This document shows, in pieces, positions 53,915 to 62,933 of a DNA stretch of 64,000 bases (positions within the stretch are counted from its first letter, which is position 1; every line of letters starts with the position of its first letter). The translations under genes were made by a program, and so were the position numbers. Source of the stretch: VSJD01 sp964617825 (GTDB taxonomy: Bacteria; Verrucomicrobiota; Kiritimatiellia; JAAZAB01); the NCBI GenBank assembly GCA_964617825.1, contig CAZTWL010000002.1, forward strand, positions 62,001 through 126,000. Direction: 5' to 3'. The notes under the pieces are model-generated. The model did not search any database and was not told the DNA's origin. It saw nothing but the letters and a program-made list of their open reading frames with translations.

Positions 53915-54739
53915 TCAAGCGCCCGGCTGGCGTTCGGTACGCAGTCCCTTAACGCAAAAGGCCGGAACGTCCCGGCGCAGAAAGTAGGCCATATTCGGAC
54001 TGGCCGACAGCTCGGCCGCGCGTGAAGCCACGGAGGAATGCCAGAGGTGCAAGGCGGGAGCTTCCAGGATCAAAGACCGACCGCGCACGCCGGCCTTGTG
54101 TAAACGCAGGGCAAAATCGTCGTCCTCGAGGCCCCAGCCGACATAAGCCTCGTCGAATCCGTTGACCCGCTCGATGTCCTCGCGGAAAATCGAAAAATGG
54201 CATCCCAGTATTTTAGGCTTATGCCGCATAGCCAGGCCTAAACGGCGTAACCATGCATTGCGCTGGAACTGACGATGGACACGGGAAAGGTGGCGGCGCT
54301 CCGCGTCTTCCCAGAGCACCTGCAAAAGTCTGGGATGCATGGCCTGCTGCAGAGCTTCTTCCGTCTCCGCTGCGCCGACACAGGCCCGGTTGGCCGCCAG
54401 GAACCAGCCGCGGCGCGCCGACTTCACATGCGCCATGACGGCATCCGGCAGGAGCAGAATATCACAGTCCAGGGATATGATGTAATCGCCGCTGGCCAAG
54501 CGCAAGGCATTATTGCGCGCGGCCGCCAGGCGATAGCCCTCGTCGGCCTGCCTGACGAAACGAACCGGGAAAGGCAAATCCGAAAATGCGGACTGCATCC
54601 GGCGCACATTGTCTTCGCTGGAGCCGTCGTCCGAAACCACCACTTCATCCACGCGCTGGGTGCTGAGCGCCAGCGCCCGCAGGCAGGCAATCAGCATGGC
54701 CGGCCGGTTGTAGACCGTGACGATAACGGTGATTTTCAT
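53915..54739 (-). CDS. Glycosyltransferase family 2 (GT-A) with galactosyltransferase-type C-terminus
   Basis: 274 residues. ITVIVTVYNRP, DEVVVSDDGS and DYIISLDCDI (DxD) are the GT-A nucleotide-sugar site; the block YVGWGLEDDDFALRL is the GWGxED acceptor/base motif of the GT7/GT27-like C-terminal domain. ATG 54739 overlaps the lpxB stop as ATGA, so it likely works on the lipid A core region or another envelope glycan. Confidence 0.88.
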   Translation of the reverse strand: MKITVIVTVYNRPAMLIACLRALALSTQRVDEVVVSDDGSSEDNVRRMQSAFSDLPFPVRFVRQADEGYRLAAARNNALRLASGDYIISLDCDILLLPDAVMAHVKSARRGWFLAANRACVGAAETEEALQQAMHPRLLQVLWEDAERRHLSRVHRQFQRNAWLRRLGLAMRHKPKILGCHFSIFREDIERVNGFDEAYVGWGLEDDDFALRLHKAGVRGRSLILEAPALHLWHSSVASRAAELSASPNMAYFLRRDVPAFCVKGLRTERQPGA

Positions 54740-55872
54740 TCCAATTCCTGTAAAACAATATCGGCGGCATGTTCGGCCGCCTGCGAGTCGCCCAATGCCC
54801 GGCTGACACGTTCAAGGCCGGCCAACATGCTCTCCCGCGCAGGCCCGTCGCGCAACAGCGGCGCCAAAGCCGCCGCCATCGCTTCCGGCCGCGCTTTATG
54901 CTGAATAAATTCCGGACACAGGCATTTTCCGGCCGCAATGTTGACCATGCCCAGATAGGGCACGCGGATCAGAAGCCGCCCGATAAAATAGGTGGCCCAG
55001 GCAACCCGATAGACCACGAGCATGGGACAACGCATCAAAGCTGTTTCCATCGTGGCGGTCCCGGAGGCCACCAAAGCCGCGCGCGCCTGGCGCAAGACTT
55101 GCCTTGTCTGCCCGGTCACCACCGCTACACGCTCCGGACCTTTGCCCAAGCGTCCCATTACGGCGCGCACCCAGCCGGCGACTTCCTCCGACGGAGCGGC
55201 AACGATAAATCCGGCGTCGGGAAATTGCTGCTGCACAAGCGCGGCCGCCGACCACATCGCCGGCAGAATTCTTTCAATTTCATGATAACGACTTCCGGGC
55301 AAAAGTGCAACATGCAATTCACCCGGCCAGGGCAATGGCGCCAAAGGTTCCGCCAGCGCGGCAGAGGCTTTGGCCACCAGCGGATGCCCCACAAAATCAA
55401 CGCGCAGCCCGCTATCCTTGAACACGTCGACTTCAAACGGGAAAATCGCCAGCAAACGGTCGACAATCCGCGCCATCCGCGGGATGCGGCTGCGGTTCCA
55501 AGCCCACACTTGCGGGCAAATATAATAGAGCACCTTGAATCCCATGGCATGCGCCCGGGCGGCAAAGCGCAGATTGAACCCGGGATAGTCCACCAGCAAA
55601 ATGGCATCCGGCCGGCGCGCGCGGGCCAGGGCCAGCATCGTCTTGAAAACCCGTTTGAAAAACCGTAACCGGAGCAGAACTTCCGTCAGGCCCAAAACCG
55701 CCATATCGCGCACGTCATAATGAATTTCCATGCCGGCGGCCCGCAGGTTCGCGCCGCCAATGCCGAAAAACTCGACATCGGGACGGCGCCGGAGGATCGC
55801 CCGGACCAACCCCGCGGCATGCATGTCGCCCGAAAGCTCACCGGCAATGACCATTATGGATGGGCGCTTCAT
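54736..55872 (-). CDS. lpxB: Lipid-A-disaccharide synthase
   Basis: 378 residues from ATG 55872. IMVIAGELSGDMHAAGL, VDYPGFNLRFA, YYICPQVWAWN, LPGSRYHEI and SGTATMETALM are the LpxB signature blocks. Condenses UDP-2,3-diacylglucosamine and lipid X. It lies just after an oxidoreductase and lpxI, a common arrangement. Confidence 0.95.
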   Translation of the reverse strand: MKRPSIMVIAGELSGDMHAAGLVRAILRRRPDVEFFGIGGANLRAAGMEIHYDVRDMAVLGLTEVLLRLRFFKRVFKTMLALARARRPDAILLVDYPGFNLRFAARAHAMGFKVLYYICPQVWAWNRSRIPRMARIVDRLLAIFPFEVDVFKDSGLRVDFVGHPLVAKASAALAEPLAPLPWPGELHVALLPGSRYHEIERILPAMWSAAALVQQQFPDAGFIVAAPSEEVAGWVRAVMGRLGKGPERVAVVTGQTRQVLRQARAALVASGTATMETALMRCPMLVVYRVAWATYFIGRLLIRVPYLGMVNIAAGKCLCPEFIQHKARPEAMAAALAPLLRDGPARESMLAGLERVSRALGDSQAAEHAADIVLQELE

Positions 55873-55959
55873 AAAACTGTTTTTAACCGCAACACAGCGC
55901 AAATATTTCCGCATCGGTTTCGTTTAATTTTTGCGCCTTTTTGCGGCTGACCATCCTTG

Positions 55960-56913
55960 TCAGCTCAACCCCTGGCCGCGGATCTGACGGCAGATAGCCG
56001 CCGCCAATTTCAGCGCTTCCGCCGCCTGGGCGCCGCTGACAACCGGCGCACTATGCGCGCGCACGCATTCGACAAACGATGCCAGCTCGCGCAAGAGCGG
56101 CTCGCCCTTTTCGATCGGCACCTTGCTGCGCTCGATGCGCGCCTCGGTTTTGCGGTAGATCTCCCCGGCCTGCTTTTCGTAATCCAGCGAAATATAAGCG
56201 TCCGCCTGGAACACGCGGATTTTACGCAGACTTTCCGGACTGATCCGGCTGGTGGTCACATTGGCCACGCAGCCATTTTCGAACTCCAGGCGCACATTGG
56301 CAATATCCTCGCTGGCGCTCAGGACCGGCACGCCCACCGCATGAAACTCGCGCATCGGCGACCGCACCAGATGCAGGATGATTTCCAGGTCGTGGATCAT
56401 GAGATCCAGCACGACGCTGACTTCCGTTCCGCGCGGACGCTGGCCCGCGCGCGCCGGCGGATAGGGCGCCAGCCGGTGGGCCTCGATAAACCGCGGCCGC
56501 ACCAGGATGCCTTCCAGGAATTGCATCACGGGGTTGAAGCGTTCGACGTGCCCCACCTGCAAGACAAGGTTCTTCTGCTGGGCCGCGGCCACCATAGCTT
56601 CGGCATCGGCCATTTGGGTGGCAATCGGTTTTTCCACCAGAAGATGCACCCCGCGCTCGAGAAAATGCGCCGCCGCCTCGAAATGTTTGTCCGCCGGCAC
56701 GACGATGCTGGCGGCCTCGACCATTCCGGCCAACTCGGCCATGTCGCGCACGGCCCGCGTCCGATAGCGCCGGGCAATTTCTTCGGCCCGCGCCTGGTTA
56801 ATGTCATAGACCCCGACCAGTTCGGCCGTCGGCAATTCCGAATAAATGCGGGCATGCCATTGACCGAGACTGCCCACGCCCACCACGCCGACACGAATTT
56901 TTCGTTCATCCAT
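55960..56913 (-). CDS. Gfo/Idh/MocA oxidoreductase in the lipid A cluster
   Basis: 317 residues from ATG 56913, with GGAGG upstream; ATG 56931 would bury that site. Rossmann motif VGVVGVGSLGQWHARIY and LLVEKPIA identify the family. Placed between lpxI and lpxB, as in several LpxI-bearing bacteria, where a role in making a modified lipid A sugar (GnnA-type) has been suggested. No partner aminotransferase is beside it here; exact substrate unknown. Confidence 0.87.
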   Translation of the reverse strand: MDERKIRVGVVGVGSLGQWHARIYSELPTAELVGVYDINQARAEEIARRYRTRAVRDMAELAGMVEAASIVVPADKHFEAAAHFLERGVHLLVEKPIATQMADAEAMVAAAQQKNLVLQVGHVERFNPVMQFLEGILVRPRFIEAHRLAPYPPARAGQRPRGTEVSVVLDLMIHDLEIILHLVRSPMREFHAVGVPVLSASEDIANVRLEFENGCVANVTTSRISPESLRKIRVFQADAYISLDYEKQAGEIYRKTEARIERSKVPIEKGEPLLRELASFVECVRAHSAPVVSGAQAAEALKLAAAICRQIRGQGLS

Positions 56914-56984
56914 AGAATCGAACCTCCTCATAAGATAACCGCAAACTTCAACTTCCAGGGAAATGCGGCCAAAATTCGAAAAGG

Positions 56985-57854
56985 CTAATCCGAACCACTC
57001 TTGGCAATCTGGACCTCGGAATTTTCCTTGTCTTTCACCTCCACGGCAATGAACGCCATGTTTTGCTTGTCCGCAGCCGCAACGACTTGCTCCCTTTCGA
57101 GCAAAATGGTTTTACGCGCTTCCACGGCCAGCACCGCCGCCTTGATTTTCTTCAGCACCGCCAGGGTGCGCAGGCCGACAACCGGAATGTCATAGCGCAT
57201 ATCGTGGCCCTGGCGCGCCACCTTCACGACAACGACGCCGGGGCCGCCAAGCTTGCCGGCGCGCAACATGGTCTCATCCGTACCCTCGAAGGCTTCCACC
57301 GCCAGAATCACACCTTCCTTGACCACGACGGTTTGGCCGATTTCCAAAGCGCTGGTGGCCTTGGCCGCCCGCAGCCCTAAATCGATATCCACCCGTTCGC
57401 GCTCCGTCGGCACACGGCAACCGAGCAAACCCGGCGCCGGCATCGCGTCCTCCATAAACCTGTAGGCCGGCAGGAGTTCGACCCCGATGGCCTTGAGCTC
57501 ATCCCCGATAGCGCCGAAAATTGTCTTGGCATTGCGGCTTTTCAACCGGGCTAGAATCGTCAAGGCGCGGGCATCCAGACGGACATGGAACAGGTTGGAG
57601 GGCGCAATCTGGCCAGCCATAACCGCCTGGGTAATCCCATGTTGGCGAAAGGCCGCCAGCATCGCCTCCAATTGGCCGACATGCAGCCAGACGACCTTGT
57701 CGGCCGCCCTTTCGATCACGGCATCGGTTTCCCCGCGAAACGCAACGACCACAATCTGCCGCACGCCCTGTTTTCTGGCGCCTTGCGCCAGGAGCAGCGG
57801 ATAAGCCCCGCGCCCGGCAATGATGCCCAGTTTTTCCGGTATCGCTTCGGTCAT
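56985..57854 (-). CDS. lpxI: UDP-2,3-diacylglucosamine pyrophosphatase LpxI
   Basis: 289 residues from ATG 57854 (GGAAG upstream). LGIIAGRGAYPLLLAQGARKQG, MAGQIAPSNLF, GAIGDELKAIG and FEGTDETMLRAG are LpxI (DUF1009) motifs. Cleaves UDP-2,3-diacylglucosamine to lipid X and UMP, replacing LpxH. Next is an oxidoreductase, then lpxB. Confidence 0.93.
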   Translation of the reverse strand: MTEAIPEKLGIIAGRGAYPLLLAQGARKQGVRQIVVVAFRGETDAVIERAADKVVWLHVGQLEAMLAAFRQHGITQAVMAGQIAPSNLFHVRLDARALTILARLKSRNAKTIFGAIGDELKAIGVELLPAYRFMEDAMPAPGLLGCRVPTERERVDIDLGLRAAKATSALEIGQTVVVKEGVILAVEAFEGTDETMLRAGKLGGPGVVVVKVARQGHDMRYDIPVVGLRTLAVLKKIKAAVLAVEARKTILLEREQVVAAADKQNMAFIAVEVKDKENSEVQIAKSGSD

Positions 57855-58045
57855 AATAATCTTCCGGCTGCCGGCAATGGCAGCCATTTAATGTTTTCCT
57901 GGTTATTTATACCCGCAATGACCTGCCAGATGAAGAAAAATGTTTCGCCCGTTTTCCGGCACTTGGCCGATCTGAAAGGGCTTGCCGAGGCCGGGTCAAT
58001 CAGGCTATGCTGACGCCGATATCAAGACTCCGGAGCAAAAAACAT

Positions 58046-58996
58046 ATGGCCGAATTGATTAACACCTTTTCCTGGTCGATTTCGGCGCGGGCGGATTTTG
58101 AGGAATGCCCGCGCCGCCGGTATCTGGCCAAGTACGCCATGTGGGGCGGCTGGAAGGCGGAGGCCCCGGACCTGGCCCGCGCGGCCTACCGGCTGGGCAA
58201 GATGGAAAACCGGTTCACACTCCAGGGCAACGCCGTGGAACGCGCCGCCATGTGGGCTTTCCGGCAGGTCCAGGCCGGCCAGGCGGTTACCGCAGCCCAG
58301 GCCTACGAAACCGTCGCCAAGCCTTACCTGAATCAATGCTGGACCGATTCCAAAAAGAAGCTCTGGCAAACCAACCCCAAAAAATATTGCTGCCTGCACG
58401 AGCACTACTACCCCGCGCATCACCACACCCCCGAGGCGGAAATGACCGCGCGCATGATCGAGCAGATCATGCGCTGCCTGACGAATTTCCTGGAACAGGT
58501 TTTGCCGCGCCTGGGCAAGGTGCGCCCGGAGCAGGAGGTGCAAATCGCGCACGCGGATGGCGGCGATCCGGAATCGTTTCCCTTCGAAGCCATCAAGGTG
58601 TATGCCATTCCGGATTACGCCTATCGCGAGGGCGACATCCTGCACATTCACGACTGGAAGGCCGGAAGCGAAAAGACGGCGCACCGCGACCAGATGATCG
58701 TTTACGGCCTCTGGGCCAACACCAAATACAACCACACCCCCGAGCAAATCCAAGTGCACCTGGAATACCTGGCCAAGGGCGCCACCCAAAGCATGACCCT
58801 GACCGGCAACGATCTGGAAGGCGCGCGCGGGCTAATCCGCGAATCGGTCGCCGCCATGGCCGAATACCTCGTGGCCGGCGACATCCGCAAGAACCAGCCC
58901 CTGCCGCAGGAGGACTGGGAGCAATCCGCCGATCTCGACACCTGCCGGCAATGCCGGTTCTATGAGCTTTGCAAAAGCGAATTGGAGCTTGGGTAA
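58046..58996 (+). CDS. PD-(D/E)XK nuclease with probable 4Fe-4S cysteines (RecB/Cas4-like)
   Basis: 316 residues from ATG 58046 (GGAG upstream). FEECPRRRYLAKY carries one Cys; the C-terminal CRQCRFYELC supplies three more, the AddB/Cas4 iron-sulfur staple. HIHDWKAGSEKTAHRDQMIVYGL has the D...xxK nuclease core (DWKAG) followed by Q. No Cas or AddA genes are near. Could be a DNA-repair exonuclease; stand-alone. Convergent with the DUF167 gene. Confidence 0.8.
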   Translation: MAELINTFSWSISARADFEECPRRRYLAKYAMWGGWKAEAPDLARAAYRLGKMENRFTLQGNAVERAAMWAFRQVQAGQAVTAAQAYETVAKPYLNQCWTDSKKKLWQTNPKKYCCLHEHYYPAHHHTPEAEMTARMIEQIMRCLTNFLEQVLPRLGKVRPEQEVQIAHADGGDPESFPFEAIKVYAIPDYAYREGDILHIHDWKAGSEKTAHRDQMIVYGLWANTKYNHTPEQIQVHLEYLAKGATQSMTLTGNDLEGARGLIRESVAAMAEYLVAGDIRKNQPLPQEDWEQSADLDTCRQCRFYELCKSELELG

Positions 58997-59089
58997 ACCT
59001 ACCCGATCTCCGCGAACCTGGGAAAACGGCAAAATATCGATCCGGCATCGCCCTGACAGCGCGGGGCGGCGAAAATAAAAAAGTCTGCA

Positions 59090-59111
59090 GCCCCGGCGCC
59101 GGGCTTTTCTT
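59090..59111. terminator. Bidirectional terminator between convergent genes
   Basis: GCCCCGGCGCCGGGC hairpin at 59090-59104 followed by TTTTCTT on the plus strand; on the minus strand the hairpin is followed after a few bases by ACTTTTTTATTTT. It serves the nuclease gene and the DUF167 gene. Confidence 0.65.
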
Positions 59112-59141
59112 CCATCCTCCCGGCACGTTGCCGCCGGCAGA

Positions 59142-59429
59142 TCAAAGACCGAGCTTGGCGCGCACGGCATTTTCGGTTAGCCCGGCGACGGCCACGCGCT
59201 TGGCGCGCGAGCTTTGGCCGGCCACCAGCGTCAAGTTGCGCGCGGGCACATCCAGCAGGCGACTGAGGAACGCGATCAGCGCCTCGTTGGCTTTGCCATC
59301 CGCCGGCGGCGCCCGCAGGCGAATCTTGACGGCATCCTCATGCAGGCCCTGCACGGCATCCTGCGCGGCGCGCGGGCAGGCATGGATGGAGAGGATCACT
59401 CCGGTTTTGGTTGCGGTAACCCAGTTCAT
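59142..59429 (-). CDS. DUF167/YggU family protein
   Basis: 95 residues. VHACPRAAQD-like start (IHACPRAAQDAVQ), VKIRLRAPPADGKANEALI and LVAGQSSRAKRVAVAGL are the DUF167 signature. Function unknown; widespread. Divergent from trpE with a 111-bp gap that holds the trp promoter. Confidence 0.9.
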   Translation of the reverse strand: MNWVTATKTGVILSIHACPRAAQDAVQGLHEDAVKIRLRAPPADGKANEALIAFLSRLLDVPARNLTLVAGQSSRAKRVAVAGLTENAVRAKLGL

Positions 59430-59501
59430 TTCCCAAGCAGTATAGGAGCGTCGGCCGTGGACGCAACGCCAAACGCTTTCAATAACAATTTATTTTTCTT
59501 G

Positions 59502-59537
59502 TTGACACCGCGCCCAAACGTTTCTATATATAGAAAC
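59502..59537 (+). promoter_or_regulatory. trp promoter with palindromic operator
   Basis: TTGACA (59502-59507) and TATATA (59525-59530) with 17 bases between. The -10 lies inside a perfect 18-base palindrome, GTTTCTATATATAGAAAC (59520-59537). Transcription would start near 59537, only about four bases before ATG 59541, and no ribosome site is present, so the message may be almost leaderless. A repressor binding the palindrome would block the -10 box. Confidence 0.75.
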
Positions 59538-59540
59538 ACC

Positions 59541-61022
59541 ATGCAACAAATAAACCTGAAAGATTACCTCGCACTGGCCAGGCAATACGACCTGGTCCCG
59601 GTCAGCAAGGAGGTGCTGGCCGATCTCGAAACGCCGGTCTCCGTGCTCCGGCGCTTTGCAAATAACCCGAACGTCTTCCTGCTCGAAAGCATCGAGGGCG
59701 GCGAAACCTGGGGCCGCTATTCCTTCATCGGCGTCGATCCCGAGCTTTTGTTCGAAATCGAACACACCGACTCGCCTGGACAAGGCGCTCCGGCGAAGTC
59801 TGGCGTAACCGATCCCCAGCTGCTCCGGCGCTTGCGAAAGGTGTACCAGGGCGTGCGCGTCGCCCCCATGCCGGGCCTGCCCCGTTTTTTCGGCGGCGCC
59901 GTGGGTTACATCGGCTACGAAGCCGTCCGCGAATTCGAACGCCTGCCGCCCCCCAAGCCGGTCCGCGGCGGGAGTCAGCCGGTCAGCCGGTTCCTGAAAG
60001 TGGATAACCTGATCGTGTTCGATAACCTGCGCCATACGATCAAGATCATCGTCTGCACCCGTCCCGGCGATTCCGCCGAAAGGGCTTACACGGACGCCTG
60101 CCGGAAGATTGAGGCCATCGAGACGATCCTGCAGCAGCCGGCCTTGCGCGTTGAAAACCGCACCTACCCGCCAGTGACGTTCAAGTCCAACATGACGCCC
60201 GACCAGTACCAGGCGATCGTCCGCAAAGCCAAGGAATACATCACGGCCGGCGACATCATCCAAGTGGTGCCGAGCCAGAGGTTCAGCGCTCAATCGGAAG
60301 TGCCGCCCTTCCAGCTTTACCGCGCCCTGCGCCTGCTGAATCCCTCGCCGTACCTGTATTTCCTAAAAATCGGCGACCAGACCCTGGTGGGCTCTTCGCC
60401 GGAAGTCATGGTGCGGCTGACGGGCAATCGCGTGGAATTGCGGCCCATCGCCGGCACGCGCCCGCGCGGCGCCACCGAGCAACAGGACCGCCAGCTGGCC
60501 GACGACCTCCTTGCCGACGCCAAGGAAAAGGCCGAGCACATTATGCTGGTGGATCTGGGCCGCAACGATCTCGGACGCGTGGCCGAAACCGGCAGCGTGC
60601 AGGTGCGCGACTATATGACGATCGAGCGCTACAGCCACGTCATGCATATTGTCTCGCACGTGGAAGCCATTTTGCGCCAGGATTGCGACGCCGCCGACGT
60701 GATCCGCGCCACCTTTCCCGCCGGTACGCTTTCAGGCGCTCCCAAAATCCGCGCCATGGAAATTATTCACGAGTTGGAAAGCGAGCCGCGCGGGGCCTAT
60801 GGCGGCGCGCTGGGCTACATCAGCTATGACGGCAGCATGGATTTCGCCATTACGATCCGCACCCTGGAAATCACCGGCGGCACCGTCGCCATCCAGGCCG
60901 GCGGCGGCGTCGTCTACAATTCCGACCCGCAAAAGGAATTCGAGGAAACCTGTCATAAAGCGCGCGGCATGCAGAAAGCCGTGGACCTGGCCGCCAATGG
61001 GCTGCAGATTGAAAACCATTGA
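59541..61022 (+). CDS. trpE: Anthranilate synthase component I
   Basis: 493 residues. N-terminal LLESIEGGETWGRYSFIG contains the LLES feedback-inhibition motif for tryptophan; catalytic blocks are KEYITAGDIIQVVPSQRF, PIAGTRPRG, LVDLGRNDLGRV, HIVSHVEA and FPAGTLSGAPKIRAMEII. Uses ammonia from TrpG. Start at 59541 rather than the upstream in-frame ATG at 59214, which lies before the promoter. Confidence 0.95.
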   Translation: MQQINLKDYLALARQYDLVPVSKEVLADLETPVSVLRRFANNPNVFLLESIEGGETWGRYSFIGVDPELLFEIEHTDSPGQGAPAKSGVTDPQLLRRLRKVYQGVRVAPMPGLPRFFGGAVGYIGYEAVREFERLPPPKPVRGGSQPVSRFLKVDNLIVFDNLRHTIKIIVCTRPGDSAERAYTDACRKIEAIETILQQPALRVENRTYPPVTFKSNMTPDQYQAIVRKAKEYITAGDIIQVVPSQRFSAQSEVPPFQLYRALRLLNPSPYLYFLKIGDQTLVGSSPEVMVRLTGNRVELRPIAGTRPRGATEQQDRQLADDLLADAKEKAEHIMLVDLGRNDLGRVAETGSVQVRDYMTIERYSHVMHIVSHVEAILRQDCDAADVIRATFPAGTLSGAPKIRAMEIIHELESEPRGAYGGALGYISYDGSMDFAITIRTLEITGGTVAIQAGGGVVYNSDPQKEFEETCHKARGMQKAVDLAANGLQIENH

Positions 61023-61040
61023 ACATTCCGGAGATATTCC

Positions 61041-61616
61041 ATGCTTGTCTTAATCGATAATTACGATTCGTTCACTTACAACCTGGTGCATGCGCTCGGC
61101 ACGCTGGGCGCCGAAGTCCGGGTATTCCGCAATGACGCCGTCACGGTGGACGCCGTGGCCGGAATGCACCCGCAAGCCGTGATCATCTCGCCCGGCCCCT
61201 GTACGCCCGAGAAAGCCGGCATTTCCGTGGCATTAATCCGCCGGCTTTCCGGCGCGGTCCCGCTGCTGGGCGTCTGCCTGGGCCACCAAGCCATCGGCGC
61301 AGCCTTCGGCGCAAAGGTAGCCGGCGCCGGCCAGATCATGCACGGCAAAACATCCCTCATCCATCACACCGGCAAGGGGCTCTATCAGGGGCTCAAGAAC
61401 CCTTTCGTGGCCGGTCGTTACCATTCGCTGGCCATCATGCGCGCCGGCCTGCCGCCGGAACTGACGATCGAGGCCACCAGCGAGGACAATGAAATCATGG
61501 GACTGCGCCACAGCCGGCACGAAACCTACGGCATCCAGTTTCACCCGGAATCGATTTTGACTCCGTCAGGCAAGCATCTGCTCCGCAACTTCCTTAAATT
61601 GGTTGCGGGATCTTAG
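61041..61616 (+). CDS. trpG: Anthranilate synthase component II (glutamine amidotransferase)
   Basis: 191 residues. Catalytic Cys in GVCLGHQAIG, oxyanion ISPGPCTPE, and the His-Glu pair in QFHPESI. Supplies ammonia to TrpE, and may also serve PabB. Eighteen bases after trpE. Confidence 0.93.
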   Translation: MLVLIDNYDSFTYNLVHALGTLGAEVRVFRNDAVTVDAVAGMHPQAVIISPGPCTPEKAGISVALIRRLSGAVPLLGVCLGHQAIGAAFGAKVAGAGQIMHGKTSLIHHTGKGLYQGLKNPFVAGRYHSLAIMRAGLPPELTIEATSEDNEIMGLRHSRHETYGIQFHPESILTPSGKHLLRNFLKLVAGS

Positions 61617-61628
61617 GAACGACGACGG

Positions 61629-61748
61629 ATGCAGAGGCCGCCAAGACTCATTGACAAGCAAGGATATGATTGTTCGAGTTTTTTTAACGGCAAAGCACTT
61701 GAAAAGTACGCCATGGATTTGGCAGTTGCCGCTTACTTGAGCTCCTAG
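61629..61748 (+). other. Possible 39-codon ORF between trpG and trpD
   Basis: An open stretch starting ATG 61629 encodes a small soluble peptide (LIDKQGYDCSSFFNGKALE). AGGA lies nine bases upstream. I recognise no family; it may be chance. Confidence 0.15.
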
Positions 61749-61772
61749 CAGTTGTTCGCAAACAAGGACATT

Positions 61773-62783
61773 ATGCACAACATTCTACAAAAACTCATCG
61801 ACCGCCACGACCTGACTGCTTCCGAAACCAGCGCCGTGTTCGACCAGCTCATGGATGGCCGGCTCACGCCCCCGCAAATCGGCGCGCTCCTGATCGCGCT
61901 GCGCATGAAAGGCGAATCCGTGGATGAATTAAGCGGCGCCGCCGTCGCCATGCGACGGCACGCCGTGCTGATCGACACCGGCGGCCTGCCGGTCGTGGAC
62001 ACCTGCGGGACAGGCGGCGACCGCGCCGGCACGTTCAACATTTCCACGACGGCCGCGTTCGTCGTCGCCGGCGCCGGCGTGCCGGTGGCCAAGCATGGCA
62101 ACCGGGCTGTCACCAGCAAATGCGGCTCGGCCGACGTCCTGGCGGCGCTGGGAATCAATATCGAGGCGCCGCCGGAAACCGTGGAGGAATGCATCCGCGA
62201 AATCGGAATCGGTTTCCTGTTCGCTCCCAATTTGCATCCGGCCATGAAATACGCCGTCCCTGTGCGCCGGGAATTGGGAATCCGCACCATTTTCAACATG
62301 CTGGGGCCGCTGACCAATCCGGCCAACGCCCGCGGGCAGATCCTGGGCGTCTTCGCGCCGGAGTTGACCGAAAGTTTTGCCGCCGTGCTGCGCATCCTGA
62401 ACAGCAAGCGCGCCATCGTTGCGCACGGACGTGACGGCCTGGATGAAATCACCGTCACCACAACGACGCGCATCACCGAACTGCGCGACGGCCATCTGCG
62501 CACCTACGAACTTGACCCGCTTCCGCTCATCGGCGCCTATTCTTCGGCGGATTCCCTGCGGGGCGGTTCGCCGGAAGTCAACGCCGCCATCACGCGCCAA
62601 GTGCTGGCCGGCGCACAAGGCCCCGCGCGCGATATCGTCCTGCTCAACGCGGCCGCCGGCATTGTCGCCGGCGGCAAAGCCGACGACCTGCCGCGCGGCT
62701 TTGAACTGGCCCAAGCATCGATCGACAGCGGCCGGGCCGCGGCCAAGCTGCAGGCGCTGATCGAACATACGCAAAAAAAGTAA
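61773..62783 (+). CDS. trpD: Anthranilate phosphoribosyltransferase
   Basis: 336 residues from ATG 61773 (AAGGA upstream). VDTCGTGGDRAGTFNIST is the PRPP loop, KHGNRAVTSKCGSADVL and NLHPAMKYAVPVRRELGIRT the rest of the active site. Third trp gene; 156-base gap after trpG. Confidence 0.95.
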   Translation: MHNILQKLIDRHDLTASETSAVFDQLMDGRLTPPQIGALLIALRMKGESVDELSGAAVAMRRHAVLIDTGGLPVVDTCGTGGDRAGTFNISTTAAFVVAGAGVPVAKHGNRAVTSKCGSADVLAALGINIEAPPETVEECIREIGIGFLFAPNLHPAMKYAVPVRRELGIRTIFNMLGPLTNPANARGQILGVFAPELTESFAAVLRILNSKRAIVAHGRDGLDEITVTTTTRITELRDGHLRTYELDPLPLIGAYSSADSLRGGSPEVNAAITRQVLAGAQGPARDIVLLNAAAGIVAGGKADDLPRGFELAQASIDSGRAAAKLQALIEHTQKK

Positions 62784-62800
62784 ATGCAGGATTAAAACAA

Positions 62801-62920
62801 ATGTTCGCAACAGATTACACGACGGGCGCGAAGCCATCGGATTCCAACTCGGAAACAGCCGGGATGCGCATGGATTTTCTCGACCAAATCAGCGTAGGCC
62901 GCGATGCCTGCGGCAAATAA
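62801..62920 (+). other. Possible 39-codon ORF between trpD and trpC
   Basis: ATG 62801 to TAA 62920 (MRMDFLDQISVGRDACGK at the end). No ribosome site and no known family; chance is likely. Confidence 0.12.
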
Positions 62921-62933
62921 TATTTGTCCGATT

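Noticed and set aside
61629..62920. Small ORFs in the trp gaps as leader peptides for attenuation
   Set aside because: Neither has a run of Trp codons and no terminator/antiterminator pair is visible.
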